From contig CAYJDA010000013.1 of NCBI GenBank assembly GCA_964368815.1, positions 1 through 56,713 on the forward strand: a stretch of DNA of 56,713 nt. Reading direction: 5' to 3'. This DNA comes from CAYJBH01 sp964368815. GTDB lineage: Bacteria; Bacillota; Clostridia; Oscillospirales; Ruminococcaceae. The notes under the pieces are model-generated. The model ran no database searches and was not told where the DNA came from. It saw only the letters and a program-made list of their open reading frames with translations. Numbering within the stretch: the first letter of the stretch is position 1; each line of letters opens with the position of its first letter. Position numbers and translations under genes: made by a program. Shown here piece after piece: positions 46,848 to 54,647 of the stretch.

Positions 46848-47102
46848 ATGGCTAAAATTTATTTAGATGTTCAGGTTCCGAGTACGGCAAAGACGTATGA
46901 ATTTTCAATTGATAACAGCATGACTGTTGGTAGAGTTAAGGGAGAGTTTGTTAAGCAGATATCCCTTGTAGAGGGTAGAGAGGTGTTTAACGATGCCACA
47001 CAGCTTTTATTCTGTTCAAAATCGCTCGGTGGATTGCTGAGCAACGAGGAAGTTCTATCGGCGGTGGACGTTAAAAGCGGCGACACAATAGTGTTGATTT
47101 AG
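46848..47102 (+). CDS. esaB: YukD/EsaB ubiquitin-like T7SS protein
   Basis: An 84-aa ubiquitin-fold protein: KIYLDVQVPSTAKTYEFSID, TVGRVKGEFVKQISLVEGRE, and the last strand VDVKSGDTIVLI. It matches YukD/EsaB in size and in its place beside the EssC ATPase. It is a small cytosolic T7SS component, not a ubiquitin conjugate (no C-terminal Gly-Gly). Strong AAAGGAGA RBS. Confidence 0.88.
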   Translation: MAKIYLDVQVPSTAKTYEFSIDNSMTVGRVKGEFVKQISLVEGREVFNDATQLLFCSKSLGGLLSNEEVLSAVDVKSGDTIVLI

Positions 47103-47116
47103 AAAGGAGTGTAAAC

Positions 47117-47416
47117 ATGAGTGATGTAAGCAATATTAATTCTCAAAAAATTACGTCAGCGGTTGGACGCATGGAAACTGAAATATCAAATATTACTGAT
47201 GGTGTATACAAGTTTTCCGATGCAATTGAAGCGCTTGAGAAGCAGTGGACGTCCGACGCTAAAGCAGCATTTATGCAGGCCTATCAACAGGACCGTGAAG
47301 CAATGAATGAAATGCTGCTACAACTAAGCGAAAACTGTAACCTTTTAAGAGAAATGGCACAGACCTTTGATTCATCCGAAAGTAATATTCTCGGTAGAAT
47401 TTCATCTTTAAAATAA
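47117..47416 (+). CDS. WXG100 protein 1 (variant WTS motif)
   Basis: A 99-aa helical-hairpin protein of ESAT-6/WXG100 size. The central turn is W44-T-S instead of W-x-G (IEALEKQWTSDAKAAF). The end FDSSES resembles the YxxxD/E export signal with Phe for Tyr. It is the first of five tandem paralogues after YukD; the five share size and W position but little sequence. Possibly a partner in a heterodimer rather than the signal-bearing subunit. Confidence 0.85.
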   Translation: MSDVSNINSQKITSAVGRMETEISNITDGVYKFSDAIEALEKQWTSDAKAAFMQAYQQDREAMNEMLLQLSENCNLLREMAQTFDSSESNILGRISSLK

Positions 47417-47441
47417 AAAGTAAGAAAGGAAGGGTTAGTAT

Positions 47442-47762
47442 ATGGCCGGAGAATTAAAGATAGAAACCAAGGCATTTGTTGCCGCAGCAGAGGAAATAGG
47501 AACTGCATCAACCCAGATAGCACAAGGGCTTGACAATTATATTAGGGAAATAAATAGCCTAAGAAGTTCATGGCAGGGATCATCATCAGACCGTGTAAGA
47601 GCGATGAGTGCTTCGATTAAAACAAGTGGAGAGGCGCTCCTTAAAAACATGGAAAATTACCGACTAACATTAAATGAGTTAGCCGGAATATATGATCAGT
47701 CGGAAAAGGCTGCCGTGGAATCAGGGAAATCATTAACCTTCAACGGAAGCTCGATGAAATAA
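47442..47762 (+). CDS. WXG100 protein 2
   Basis: A 106-aa protein with canonical W44-Q-G (INSLRSSWQGSSSDRV) between two helices and a C-terminal Y-D-Q-S-E that fits the YxxxD/E export signal. Expected to be secreted as a dimer through EssC. RBS AAAGGAAGG; 25-bp gap from the previous gene. Confidence 0.92.
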   Translation: MAGELKIETKAFVAAAEEIGTASTQIAQGLDNYIREINSLRSSWQGSSSDRVRAMSASIKTSGEALLKNMENYRLTLNELAGIYDQSEKAAVESGKSLTFNGSSMK

Positions 47763-47778
47763 TTAAAAAGGAGAAATG

Positions 47779-48075
47779 ATGTCAACAATTTCATTTAACT
47801 ACCAACAGACGATTGCCCAACAAAAAGAGATTGAGGCGGCCGCAACTGAACTAAACACTAAATGTGCAACATTAATGGGAGAGGTAATTGAAAATGTTAA
47901 TGCAGCATGGACCGGTGATAGTGCAAAGGCATTTGTTAATTTTCTTCAGAAGAAAAAGGAAGAAATTGAGCTTCAATCAAAAGAATTAAAAACAATTTCA
48001 CAGTATATAGCAACCTCGGCCGAAACATTGAGGCGTATGGAAGAAGAGAATGCCGCAAGAGCGAGCGCGAATTAA
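47779..48075 (+). CDS. WXG100 protein 3
   Basis: A 98-aa protein with W44-T-G (NVNAAWTGDSAKAFVNFL). I chose the second ATG (47779) because AAGGAG lies 5 nt before it and this places the tryptophan at residue 44, as in paralogues 1 and 2; ATG 47776 is the alternative. The C-terminus is charged and lacks a clear YxxxD/E. Confidence 0.9.
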   Translation: MSTISFNYQQTIAQQKEIEAAATELNTKCATLMGEVIENVNAAWTGDSAKAFVNFLQKKKEEIELQSKELKTISQYIATSAETLRRMEEENAARASAN

Positions 48076-48096
48076 TAACCGGAAAGGGTGGTAAAA

Positions 48097-48402
48097 ATGT
48101 CAGCTACAACTGCAAATCTTCAAAAAATGTCACAATCGGCAACAGAGCTTGAAAACATTAGTGTTGCCATGACATCTAATCACAGTAAACTTGTTGAGCA
48201 GATGGAACAGCTCGGAACAAAATGGCATGGTGAAGCATCAAGACAGTACCTTGATGCTTTCCACCAAAATTCGCCTAATCTCGAAAAGATGGCGGTGGCA
48301 ATAGATGAAGCCGCTACTAATCTTAGAACCATCGGAACTACTTATAATAAGGCTGAAAGTTCAGCGGCGGATGTGATTCGTTCTACATTGGGTAAAGGCT
48401 AA
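48097..48402 (+). CDS. WXG100 protein 4
   Basis: A 101-aa protein with W43-H-G (LGTKWHGEASRQYLDAF) and C-terminal Y-N-K-A-E matching the export motif. ATG 48097 is preferred to GTG 48088 because GAAAGGG lies 8 nt before the ATG and overlaps the GTG. Confidence 0.9.
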   Translation: MSATTANLQKMSQSATELENISVAMTSNHSKLVEQMEQLGTKWHGEASRQYLDAFHQNSPNLEKMAVAIDEAATNLRTIGTTYNKAESSAADVIRSTLGKG

Positions 48403-48423
48403 ACACAAAATAGGAGCAGAAAA

Positions 48424-48753
48424 ATGGCTACAAGTGAAGAATTAAGAGTAAGCCCGGCGGAGCTAAGAAAATATGCCTCTGAGCTTGAAAAAATTCAAAA
48501 AGTATATGTAACACTTATTTCTCAGGCTGAGGATGAAACAAAAAAACTTCGCCCTATCTGGACAGGAGCGGCGGCAGAACAGTACATGTCGAGTTTTACC
48601 AAAAGCAAGACTGTGTGTTTGGATTATATTGAAACATTAAAGGCGACAATAGCTTCGCTTAATGAAACAGCCGATAACTATGACCGTAATATACAAAAGG
48701 TTAAGGCGGCTGCAGACGAACTGCCCTCACTCTCAGGAAATACCATGAGATAA
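48424..48753 (+). CDS. WXG100 protein 5
   Basis: A 109-aa protein with W46-T-G (LRPIWTGAAAEQYMSSF). The C-terminal part has YDRNIQ, not a perfect YxxxD/E. RBS AGGAG, 22 bp after paralogue 4. It completes a run of five WXG100 genes in about 1.6 kb. Confidence 0.9.
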   Translation: MATSEELRVSPAELRKYASELEKIQKVYVTLISQAEDETKKLRPIWTGAAAEQYMSSFTKSKTVCLDYIETLKATIASLNETADNYDRNIQKVKAAADELPSLSGNTMR

Positions 48754-48789
48754 CGCAAATAACGAATATAACGAAAGGATTGGCTATTA

Positions 48790-49581
48790 ATGTCAGAATA
48801 TAAAATTTCGTATAAACTGTTGCAACAGCAGACCGAGGAGATGCAAAAACTATCAACGCAGATGACAACCTTATCACAAAGGGTTAGTGCAGCCTCTTCA
48901 AAACTCGGTCAGGATGAGCTGCTCGCTAAAGCAAGAACATCATTACAGCAGTGTACAACTAAGATGAACGATACCGCTCAGATAATTAATACAGCCGCAA
49001 CCTTAATTCAAGAGGTGATGGGCGAATACAACGGAACCGAGAAAAAGAATGTAGGCCAAGCAGAAGGCACCAAGGCCCATTCTCGCGATTTTTATAAAAA
49101 TCCGGTGGTAATATCCGATGCTTCTGCAGATAGTGCTACAGCGGGAGTAACCTCTCCTAAAGTAGGGGGAAGTGCATATGCTACGGATGTTTACGATAGT
49201 CCGTCGGTTGGAAGTCAGGATAATACTGTTGGCAGCAACTCACAAAATGCATATCGCACTGCTAACGGTGTTCCGTTAACCGGACCATCAGGTGAGACGC
49301 ATACAGCATCGATTCCGATACCGGATGTTGGTGAAAATTCATCCATTAACAGTGCAGTAGTGGGCACTGCGGCGGCAGCAGCGGGAGTTGCAGCGGGTGC
49401 AGCGGCAACGGTTGCCGGTGTAAAACTTTCCGGTAAGAAAAAAGCTAAAGAGAACGAGACAATTTTGCAACCTCAGCAAGCACAAAACACTAATATTGAA
49501 TTTTCCGATGAAAATTCACGTGCTATACTACAGGCAGAGGAATCATTAAAAGCTGCAAAGGAAAGACTGGATAATCTTTAA
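48790..49581 (+). CDS. T7SS-linked protein with WXG100-like N-helices and Ala/Gly hydrophobic segment
   Basis: A 263-aa protein. The N-terminal ~80 residues are two helices of WXG100 type (KLLQQQTEEMQKLSTQMTTL; CTTKMNDTAQIINTAATLIQ) but without a W-x-G turn. A Ser/Gly/Asn-rich linker covers ~85-185. An Ala/Gly-rich hydrophobic segment (~193-214) is followed by a basic KKKAK stretch, and the C-terminus is a charged helix (ILQAEESLKAAKERLDNL). It could be a membrane-inserting T7SS substrate or a structural part. Its stop overlaps the convergent response regulator gene by 4 bp. Confidence 0.75.
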   Translation: MSEYKISYKLLQQQTEEMQKLSTQMTTLSQRVSAASSKLGQDELLAKARTSLQQCTTKMNDTAQIINTAATLIQEVMGEYNGTEKKNVGQAEGTKAHSRDFYKNPVVISDASADSATAGVTSPKVGGSAYATDVYDSPSVGSQDNTVGSNSQNAYRTANGVPLTGPSGETHTASIPIPDVGENSSINSAVVGTAAAAAGVAAGAAATVAGVKLSGKKKAKENETILQPQQAQNTNIEFSDENSRAILQAEESLKAAKERLDNL

Positions 49582-50171
49582 TTTCGATAAAATTGCTTTA
49601 GTTCTTTTCGTCCGGCAACGTTAAGTTTTTCAAATATTTTAGAAACAAGTTGCTTTGTGTATCCATAGGAATAGCTTAGTTCTTGGGATACTTCCTCATT
49701 AGAATACCCCTTAGATAATAAATTAATTATCATTAACTCGTTAGGCGTCAAGTCGTCTGCAACCTCGGACAATCTATCCATTAAAAGGTTGTTTTCAGAA
49801 AAGATGCAAAGTTCTACCCTTGCTAAAAAAATTGCCGGATTAAATGGCTTAGATATAAAGTCTTTAGCTCCGTATTTAAATGCTTTTAGTTCATAGCTTG
49901 CCTCTGTTTCTCCGGTTAAAAAAATAACCGGGGTAGATCGGCAAGCTTTGTGCTTTTTAATAAGTTTTAATGTGTCATACCCGTCCATATTAGGCATTAC
50001 AATATCCATTAAGATTAGATCAACATGATTTCCATTGCTAAAAAATTCAACTGCTGCAACACCGCTATCGGCATATGAACAACAATATCTGTTATCTAAC
50101 AGTATTTTTGCCGATTCAAATATAGTTATATCATCATCAACAACTAATATATGATATTTATATGCACTCAT
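49578..50171 (-). CDS. Response regulator with LuxR-type HTH output
   Basis: A 197-aa protein. The receiver domain has acidic triad D12-D14, phosphoacceptor D56 in LILMDIVMPNMDG, the switch Thr in VIFLTGETEA and Lys in DFISKPFNPAIF. The output (~140-197) is LuxR-like: LTPNELMIINLLSKGYSNEE and VSQELSYSYGYTKQLVSKIF. It is the probable DNA-binding partner of the kinase just upstream, whose 3' end it overlaps by 14 bp. It runs convergently into the T7SS operon. Its targets are unknown; the adjacent CIS/T7SS promoters are candidates. Confidence 0.9.
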   Translation of the reverse strand: MSAYKYHILVVDDDITIFESAKILLDNRYCCSYADSGVAAVEFFSNGNHVDLILMDIVMPNMDGYDTLKLIKKHKACRSTPVIFLTGETEASYELKAFKYGAKDFISKPFNPAIFLARVELCIFSENNLLMDRLSEVADDLTPNELMIINLLSKGYSNEEVSQELSYSYGYTKQLVSKIFEKLNVAGRKELKQFYRN

Positions 50172-52338
50172 CTTCTTCGTCCTTTTTATGAATTTGTGTG
50201 TTAATCAGATTTAAACCCTCATATAGCTGTGTCCACTGATAAAGAAGATATGGCATTCTTGCCTCAATTTCCGCAACTTTATTTTTCTTGCAAAGTGACT
50301 CAATGTCACTTGCTGTATGATGCAATCCCATCGCACCAACATTTTTTGCCCTGCTTTTTAGTGAGTGCAGGGTATAGATTAAGTTTTCATGATTATTTTC
50401 TTTAAATAATTTTGCAGTTGATTTAATTTCCTGTTCCATACCGATTAGATAAATTGCTATTGTTTTACAGAAAAGTTCGTAGCTACTGCCTGAATAGGCA
50501 AAAAGCTCGGTTGTGTCAATTCCGTAGTCTAAAAGGGTTTCCTTTAGAGTTACTATTTTTTCAAATCGTTCATCATGAATTTGATTGGACTTAAGCTCTA
50601 TCAATCTATATTTGTCAGAGGGGATGAATTGCAAAATTGCTTTTTCAAGTTGTTGCCACATAACCGGCTTTGTTAAAAAACCGTTAAAGCCGTTATCTAT
50701 AAGCTCATCACGTGTTTTAGATAAAGCATTTGCGGTAACAGCGATAGCCGGAATATTGATGTTTAGCTGAGATTTAATAACTTTTAATAATTCTATACCA
50801 TTCATGTCGGGCATCATATAGTCCATTAAAATAATGTCATAGCTATTTGACCTTAACAGCATAAAGCATTCATCAGGATTTTTTGCGATGTCGACTCTCA
50901 TTAGAGTGCGTTCTAAAAGAGCTTTAAAAAGAAGGAGGTTTTCGATGTTGTCATCCACAATAAGAACGCCGATTGAAGGTGCAATAAACGAATTTTCAAA
51001 CTTGGTTTCATCCTCAATAGGTTTATAATCATATGCTATTTTTTGAGGAATATAAACACTAAAATCACTCCCGCTTCCATGTATACTTAAAACTTCAATA
51101 TCGCCATTCATCAAGGTTAATAGTTGTTTTACAATGGAAAGTCCTAATCCAACACCTTCAACATATCTTCCGTTTCCACGATCAATTCTTTTAAATGCAT
51201 CAAAAATTTTATCAACTTCACTCTGATTAATTCCAATTCCGGTATCCGAAACGATAAAGTGTAGAATAATTTCGTCAGGATTATCGGAAACTTTTTTTTC
51301 TGCTCTTAGCGAAACAGAACCGGAGTCGGTATATTTTACAGCGTTGTTAATAATATTTAAAAGTATCTGTTTAATTGCAACTGAATCACCGATAAGATGA
51401 TTGTTAATGTCTCCTGCCATAAAAAAAGAAAACGATAATCCCTTTTTTCTTGCTAACACATTTGCGTATTGTTCTAGCTCTTCGAGTAAGGAAGAAAGCG
51501 CATATGCCTTAGGCGATAATTCAGTTTTATCCGCTTCTATTTTCACAAAATCTAAAATGTTATTTATTAAATTATCGAGCAGTTCACCGGCGTTTTTTAT
51601 TTTTTCAACATGTTCATTAATGTTCTTATAACCATCATCACGAGCAATTAATTCATTTGTTCCAAGAATAATTCCGATCGGAGTTCGTATTTCGTGGCTA
51701 ACATTTGCAAGAAAGGATGTTTTAGCCTTGTTTGCACGCTCAGCCTCGATGTTAGCCTGTTCGAGCAATCGTTGTTGCTTTGCATACATTTTAAATTGAA
51801 TAAACATAGTTATTCCTAAAATTAGGCTAACAATAACAAATCCCATTACGATATCTATCATGAGGTCATAGGGTTCACGTGTGTTAAGAATACTATTTGG
51901 ATGGTAATACGCAAAAACTGAAATGCCAATATATGTTACATATTGCATTAAAATGAGTATCAACATGGTGATACCTTTGGAGAGGTAGATGGTAAAAACT
52001 ATTGCAAAGACAAAAAAAGACGGCATGCCACCAACATAACCGTCTTGATTAAAAAATATGAGCGGAAAAACAATAATAAATACAATTATAATGGTAATTG
52101 TACTGCAAAGATAATAGTAACCTGTTTTTACGTGCAACATAAGCATCACTAAGGCAAAAAGAGCCATAGCAAGATTTAATATTACTTCCTGAATGTTGCT
52201 ACCAGTAAAAAATGAAATTATTGTCATTGCAAGGCTAATTGCAAAACCTGCTAATGCCAAAACATTAAATATTTTACCGTTTAAACTATATTTATCACTT
52301 AAGAATACATTTGTAAAGCTAACTTTAAAAGATTTCAA
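50158..52338 (-). CDS. Hybrid sensor histidine kinase (HK-REC-HPt)
   Basis: A 726-aa membrane kinase. Residues ~20-195 contain about six transmembrane helices without a large external loop (LALAGFAISLAMTIISFFTG; YGLMIDIVMGFVIV-like end). HisKA has H215 in NVSHEIRTP. HATPase_c has LLNIINNAVKYTDSG, DTGIGI and GVGLGLSIVKQL. An internal receiver has D506 in IILMDYMMPDMNG. The C-terminal HPt has H658 in TLHSLKSRAKNVGA. The order allows an H-D-H-D relay ending on the response regulator. The start is TTG with GGAGG upstream. It follows the lipoprotein gene by 64 bp, probably in the same operon. Confidence 0.93.
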   Translation of the reverse strand: MKSFKVSFTNVFLSDKYSLNGKIFNVLALAGFAISLAMTIISFFTGSNIQEVILNLAMALFALVMLMLHVKTGYYYLCSTITIIIVFIIVFPLIFFNQDGYVGGMPSFFVFAIVFTIYLSKGITMLILILMQYVTYIGISVFAYYHPNSILNTREPYDLMIDIVMGFVIVSLILGITMFIQFKMYAKQQRLLEQANIEAERANKAKTSFLANVSHEIRTPIGIILGTNELIARDDGYKNINEHVEKIKNAGELLDNLINNILDFVKIEADKTELSPKAYALSSLLEELEQYANVLARKKGLSFSFFMAGDINNHLIGDSVAIKQILLNIINNAVKYTDSGSVSLRAEKKVSDNPDEIILHFIVSDTGIGINQSEVDKIFDAFKRIDRGNGRYVEGVGLGLSIVKQLLTLMNGDIEVLSIHGSGSDFSVYIPQKIAYDYKPIEDETKFENSFIAPSIGVLIVDDNIENLLLFKALLERTLMRVDIAKNPDECFMLLRSNSYDIILMDYMMPDMNGIELLKVIKSQLNINIPAIAVTANALSKTRDELIDNGFNGFLTKPVMWQQLEKAILQFIPSDKYRLIELKSNQIHDERFEKIVTLKETLLDYGIDTTELFAYSGSSYELFCKTIAIYLIGMEQEIKSTAKLFKENNHENLIYTLHSLKSRAKNVGAMGLHHTASDIESLCKKNKVAEIEARMPYLLYQWTQLYEGLNLINTQIHKKDEEDECI

Positions 52339-52402
52339 ATAACCTCCGAATTTAGTTTAATGCTTTACCTTTTATTGATAACAACTTCAGGAATGCAATT
52401 GT

Positions 52403-53230
52403 TTAGTAGTTAAACTGTACTACATAGCCTCCCGCACCTGAATCCCAGTTAACATCAACAGAAGAAATCGACCAGGGATTAAAGTTATCATAGGAAGCAC
52501 TGGTGTCACCGTCAACATCGGTAATGTAAAGTGTCCACTCGGTGTTAAGCCAATCTCCTTGTGTAGCAAAGCCGTAAACATCAAGCGAGGACCCGGCAGG
52601 TAGAGTCTGTGGTAAAAGATCCATATCATAGGCTGCGGAAGCATTAGCAATACCTACATGTACAGAGTAGATTTCATAATCAGAATAGTTATTAAGGGTG
52701 AAACCATAGTTTCCGTTAGTGTTGTACCCGGTGGCATTTGCATTATCATCAGGAATAAACTCGCCATTAACTGAGCCTGTCTGTGCACCAGAGGCATCAT
52801 ATGTAGTTGCTGTAGGAAAAATGTTGCTATTACTGTCAGCCATTAGGGTAAATGATACCGTACCACCATCGACAAGTGTAACACCAAGTATTGAATAGTT
52901 GTCACCGTCATTATCAACAATTAAAAAATCCTGGGGTTCGTTAATATTTCCAATTGTCATAGTAAAGGTCATTGCGTTATCTACTCTCATTCCGCCTAAC
53001 AACTCTTCACCGAACTCGGTGCTGCTGGAGGGGGTTGAATATAGCTCAACAAAAGTATAACCGGTTTCGTTAGATGCAGTAATTTCACCCGGAGTAGTTG
53101 CAGACTGTGTGGTAGCTTGTTGTTCTTGTGGCTGAGACTCTATGTTGGCTAACGGTGATTCTGCAGATCCGCCGCAGCCAACTAAAAGCAATACGGATAG
53201 CACTAATAAAACTGTAATAATTTTCTTCAT
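52403..53230 (-). CDS. Putative lipoprotein upstream of the hybrid kinase
   Basis: A 275-aa protein with a type II signal peptide: MKKIITV start and lipobox LLVG-C19. A Gln/Thr/Ser-rich linker (~25-50) leads to two beta-rich modules (TMTIGNINEPQDFLIVDNDG; YGFTLNNYSDYEIYSVHVGI) not recognised at family level. It would be anchored on the outer face of the membrane. Placed directly before the kinase gene, it may deliver an external signal to it; this is inference. RBS AGGAGT. Confidence 0.75.
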   Translation of the reverse strand: MKKIITVLLVLSVLLLVGCGGSAESPLANIESQPQEQQATTQSATTPGEITASNETGYTFVELYSTPSSSTEFGEELLGGMRVDNAMTFTMTIGNINEPQDFLIVDNDGDNYSILGVTLVDGGTVSFTLMADSNSNIFPTATTYDASGAQTGSVNGEFIPDDNANATGYNTNGNYGFTLNNYSDYEIYSVHVGIANASAAYDMDLLPQTLPAGSSLDVYGFATQGDWLNTEWTLYITDVDGDTSASYDNFNPWSISSVDVNWDSGAGGYVVQFNY

Positions 53231-53273
53231 TTCACTTACTCCTATGTTAACAAAATAGCAACTCTAAAATCAT

Positions 53274-53307
53274 AACACAATAGATTTTATTGTACTATTA
53301 TTGTGTT
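53274..53307. promoter_or_regulatory. Inverted repeat upstream of the lipoprotein-kinase operon
   Basis: AACACAATA (53274-53282) and TATTGTGTT (53299-53307) form a perfect 9-bp inverted repeat, 16 bp apart, about 45-75 bp upstream of the lipoprotein ATG. A weak -10 (TACAAT on the minus strand) lies between the arms, so a regulator binding here would cover the promoter. Confidence 0.4.
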
Positions 53308-53375
53308 AATGTTTTCATAGCTATTTTAACAAAAAACAATGATTTAGTCAAGTTGGAATTGCAACCTCTTAATCA

Positions 53376-53924
53376 TTAAAACTTTGCGTAATGCATTCTT
53401 TTAAATAAACAATAAAATCCATATCCGGTAATAGCTCCAAGTGAATTAATAATTATATCGTCAATATCACTTATTCCAGAGTTAAAAACAAACTGCAAAA
53501 TTTCTATTGAAAGAGAAAGTGCTGCACCGCAAAATGTTATCGAGATAAAATTGTTTATTTTTTTACACACTAATGGGGCAAGCACCCCAAACGGCACAAA
53601 CCATATCATGTTTCCAACAAAATGATAAACAAATTGCCATGTACTGAATTTAAACGCTCCAATAGTAGTTGCAAACGGGCTAAAAATAATTGACGAAATA
53701 CTATATGTATTGTCGCATAGAGTTATAAAACTTTTAAAATCACGAATGACAGTGATTTGAATGAGTGAAGAGAGGTAAGCGACAAAAAGAATTTTTAATA
53801 AAAAATCTAAATTCTTAAATTTTTGTTTTTTAATTAAAATAAAGTACAGAGCGAAAATAATACTAACAACAATAGCAAAACCCAATGCCCTTGTGAAAAA
53901 TAAAATAATTTGTGATAAATTCAT
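53376..53924 (-). CDS. VanZ-like membrane protein
   Basis: A 182-aa protein of the VanZ-like family with about five hydrophobic segments. Family features are HFVGNMIWFVPFGVLAPLVC, the later SIEILQFVFNSGISDIDDII (the conserved E-Q-F-GR/SDIDD core) and a final NSLGAITGYGFYCLF. VanZ itself contributes to teicoplanin resistance; the function of most homologues is unknown. A good promoter lies 60-90 bp upstream. No link with the CIS or T7SS is evident. Confidence 0.88.
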   Translation of the reverse strand: MNLSQIILFFTRALGFAIVVSIIFALYFILIKKQKFKNLDFLLKILFVAYLSSLIQITVIRDFKSFITLCDNTYSISSIIFSPFATTIGAFKFSTWQFVYHFVGNMIWFVPFGVLAPLVCKKINNFISITFCGAALSLSIEILQFVFNSGISDIDDIIINSLGAITGYGFYCLFKRMHYAKF

Positions 53925-53985
53925 TAATCCTCGTTAATCTGCATACATTTTTTAGTAATGAATAAAACGATATTCAACCAGTTTA

Positions 53986-54014
53986 ATTATATCAAATTAA
54001 CGCTATGAGTTCAA
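53986..54014 (-). promoter_or_regulatory. Predicted promoter of the VanZ-like gene
   Basis: On the minus strand: TTGAAC (54009-54014), 17-nt spacer, consensus TATAAT (53986-53991) with extended TGA. This is one of the best promoter matches in the window. The remaining 54015-54128 segment shows nothing firm. Confidence 0.65.
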
Positions 54015-54128
54015 CTCAAATTACAAACGCAATAATAATAAGCAATTAAATCATCAATGTAGCTACTACTTATACCTGGTGAAAATTTAATATTTATTTT
54101 GCTCCAACAAATGTTGTCTTGCTATGTT

Positions 54129-54178
54129 AAAAAAAGAGACTGTCGCATGAAATTTTATTTTTGCAACAGCCTCTTTTA
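54129..54178 (-). terminator. Intrinsic terminator of the GH127 operon
   Basis: On the minus strand, AAAAGAGGCTGTTGCA pairs with TGCGACAGTCTCTTTT (two G-T pairs) and runs into a T tract. It lies 13 bp after the stop of the truncated GH127 gene, so the sugar operon ends here. Confidence 0.8.
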
Positions 54179-54190
54179 TTATTAATTAAT

Positions 54191-54637
54191 CTAATCGGAT
54201 AAAAGCCAAACGGTCATATCTGTTCGAGCTCGATTTGCCCATGAAAAGTATGGAATCATACGAACGCGAACTTCCTCACGAGGGAGGGCGGTTGTGCGAT
54301 ACAAATTTTCATCTGCTTTGCGTGCAGTTCCGGTTGTGGTTAGAATAGGAAGATTGTAGTCTGCTATAATTTTTTCGATATCCTCCTCGAGCTTTTCGTC
54401 TGGGGTTTTTTTTATGATATATGCAGCACCTTCCAACCATTTGGCAACGTCAGAATCCCAGAAGATATGCGGTTTAAGCGGGTCGCCATCCTTCCAGTTG
54501 CAATTCAAGGCACTGAAGCGCCCGCTATTAAAGAAACGTTCGTAAACGGCATGCACAGTAACTTTACGATTTAACTCCTGTTGCTTTTGCCAAAAACCAC
54601 CATCAATATCAACGTTGAAAAAAGAAATATTATTCAT
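54191..54637 (-). pseudogene. GH127 beta-L-arabinofuranosidase remnant with large internal deletion
   Basis: A 148-aa frame made of two GH127 ends. Residues 1-~95 match an N-terminus (VDIDGGFWQKQQELNRKVTV; PHIFWDSDVAKWLEGAAYII). Residues ~115-148 match a C-terminus (LYRTTALPREEVRVRMIPYF, SWANRARTDMTVWLLSD). Normal enzymes are about 640 aa, so roughly 500 residues, including the Glu and Cys zinc/catalytic site, are missing. The join is in frame. The fragment cannot be a working GH127 enzyme. It starts 10 bp after the intact GH127 gene and is a distinct subgroup, not a tandem copy of it. Confidence 0.8.
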
Positions 54638-54647
54638 GTTTCAACTC

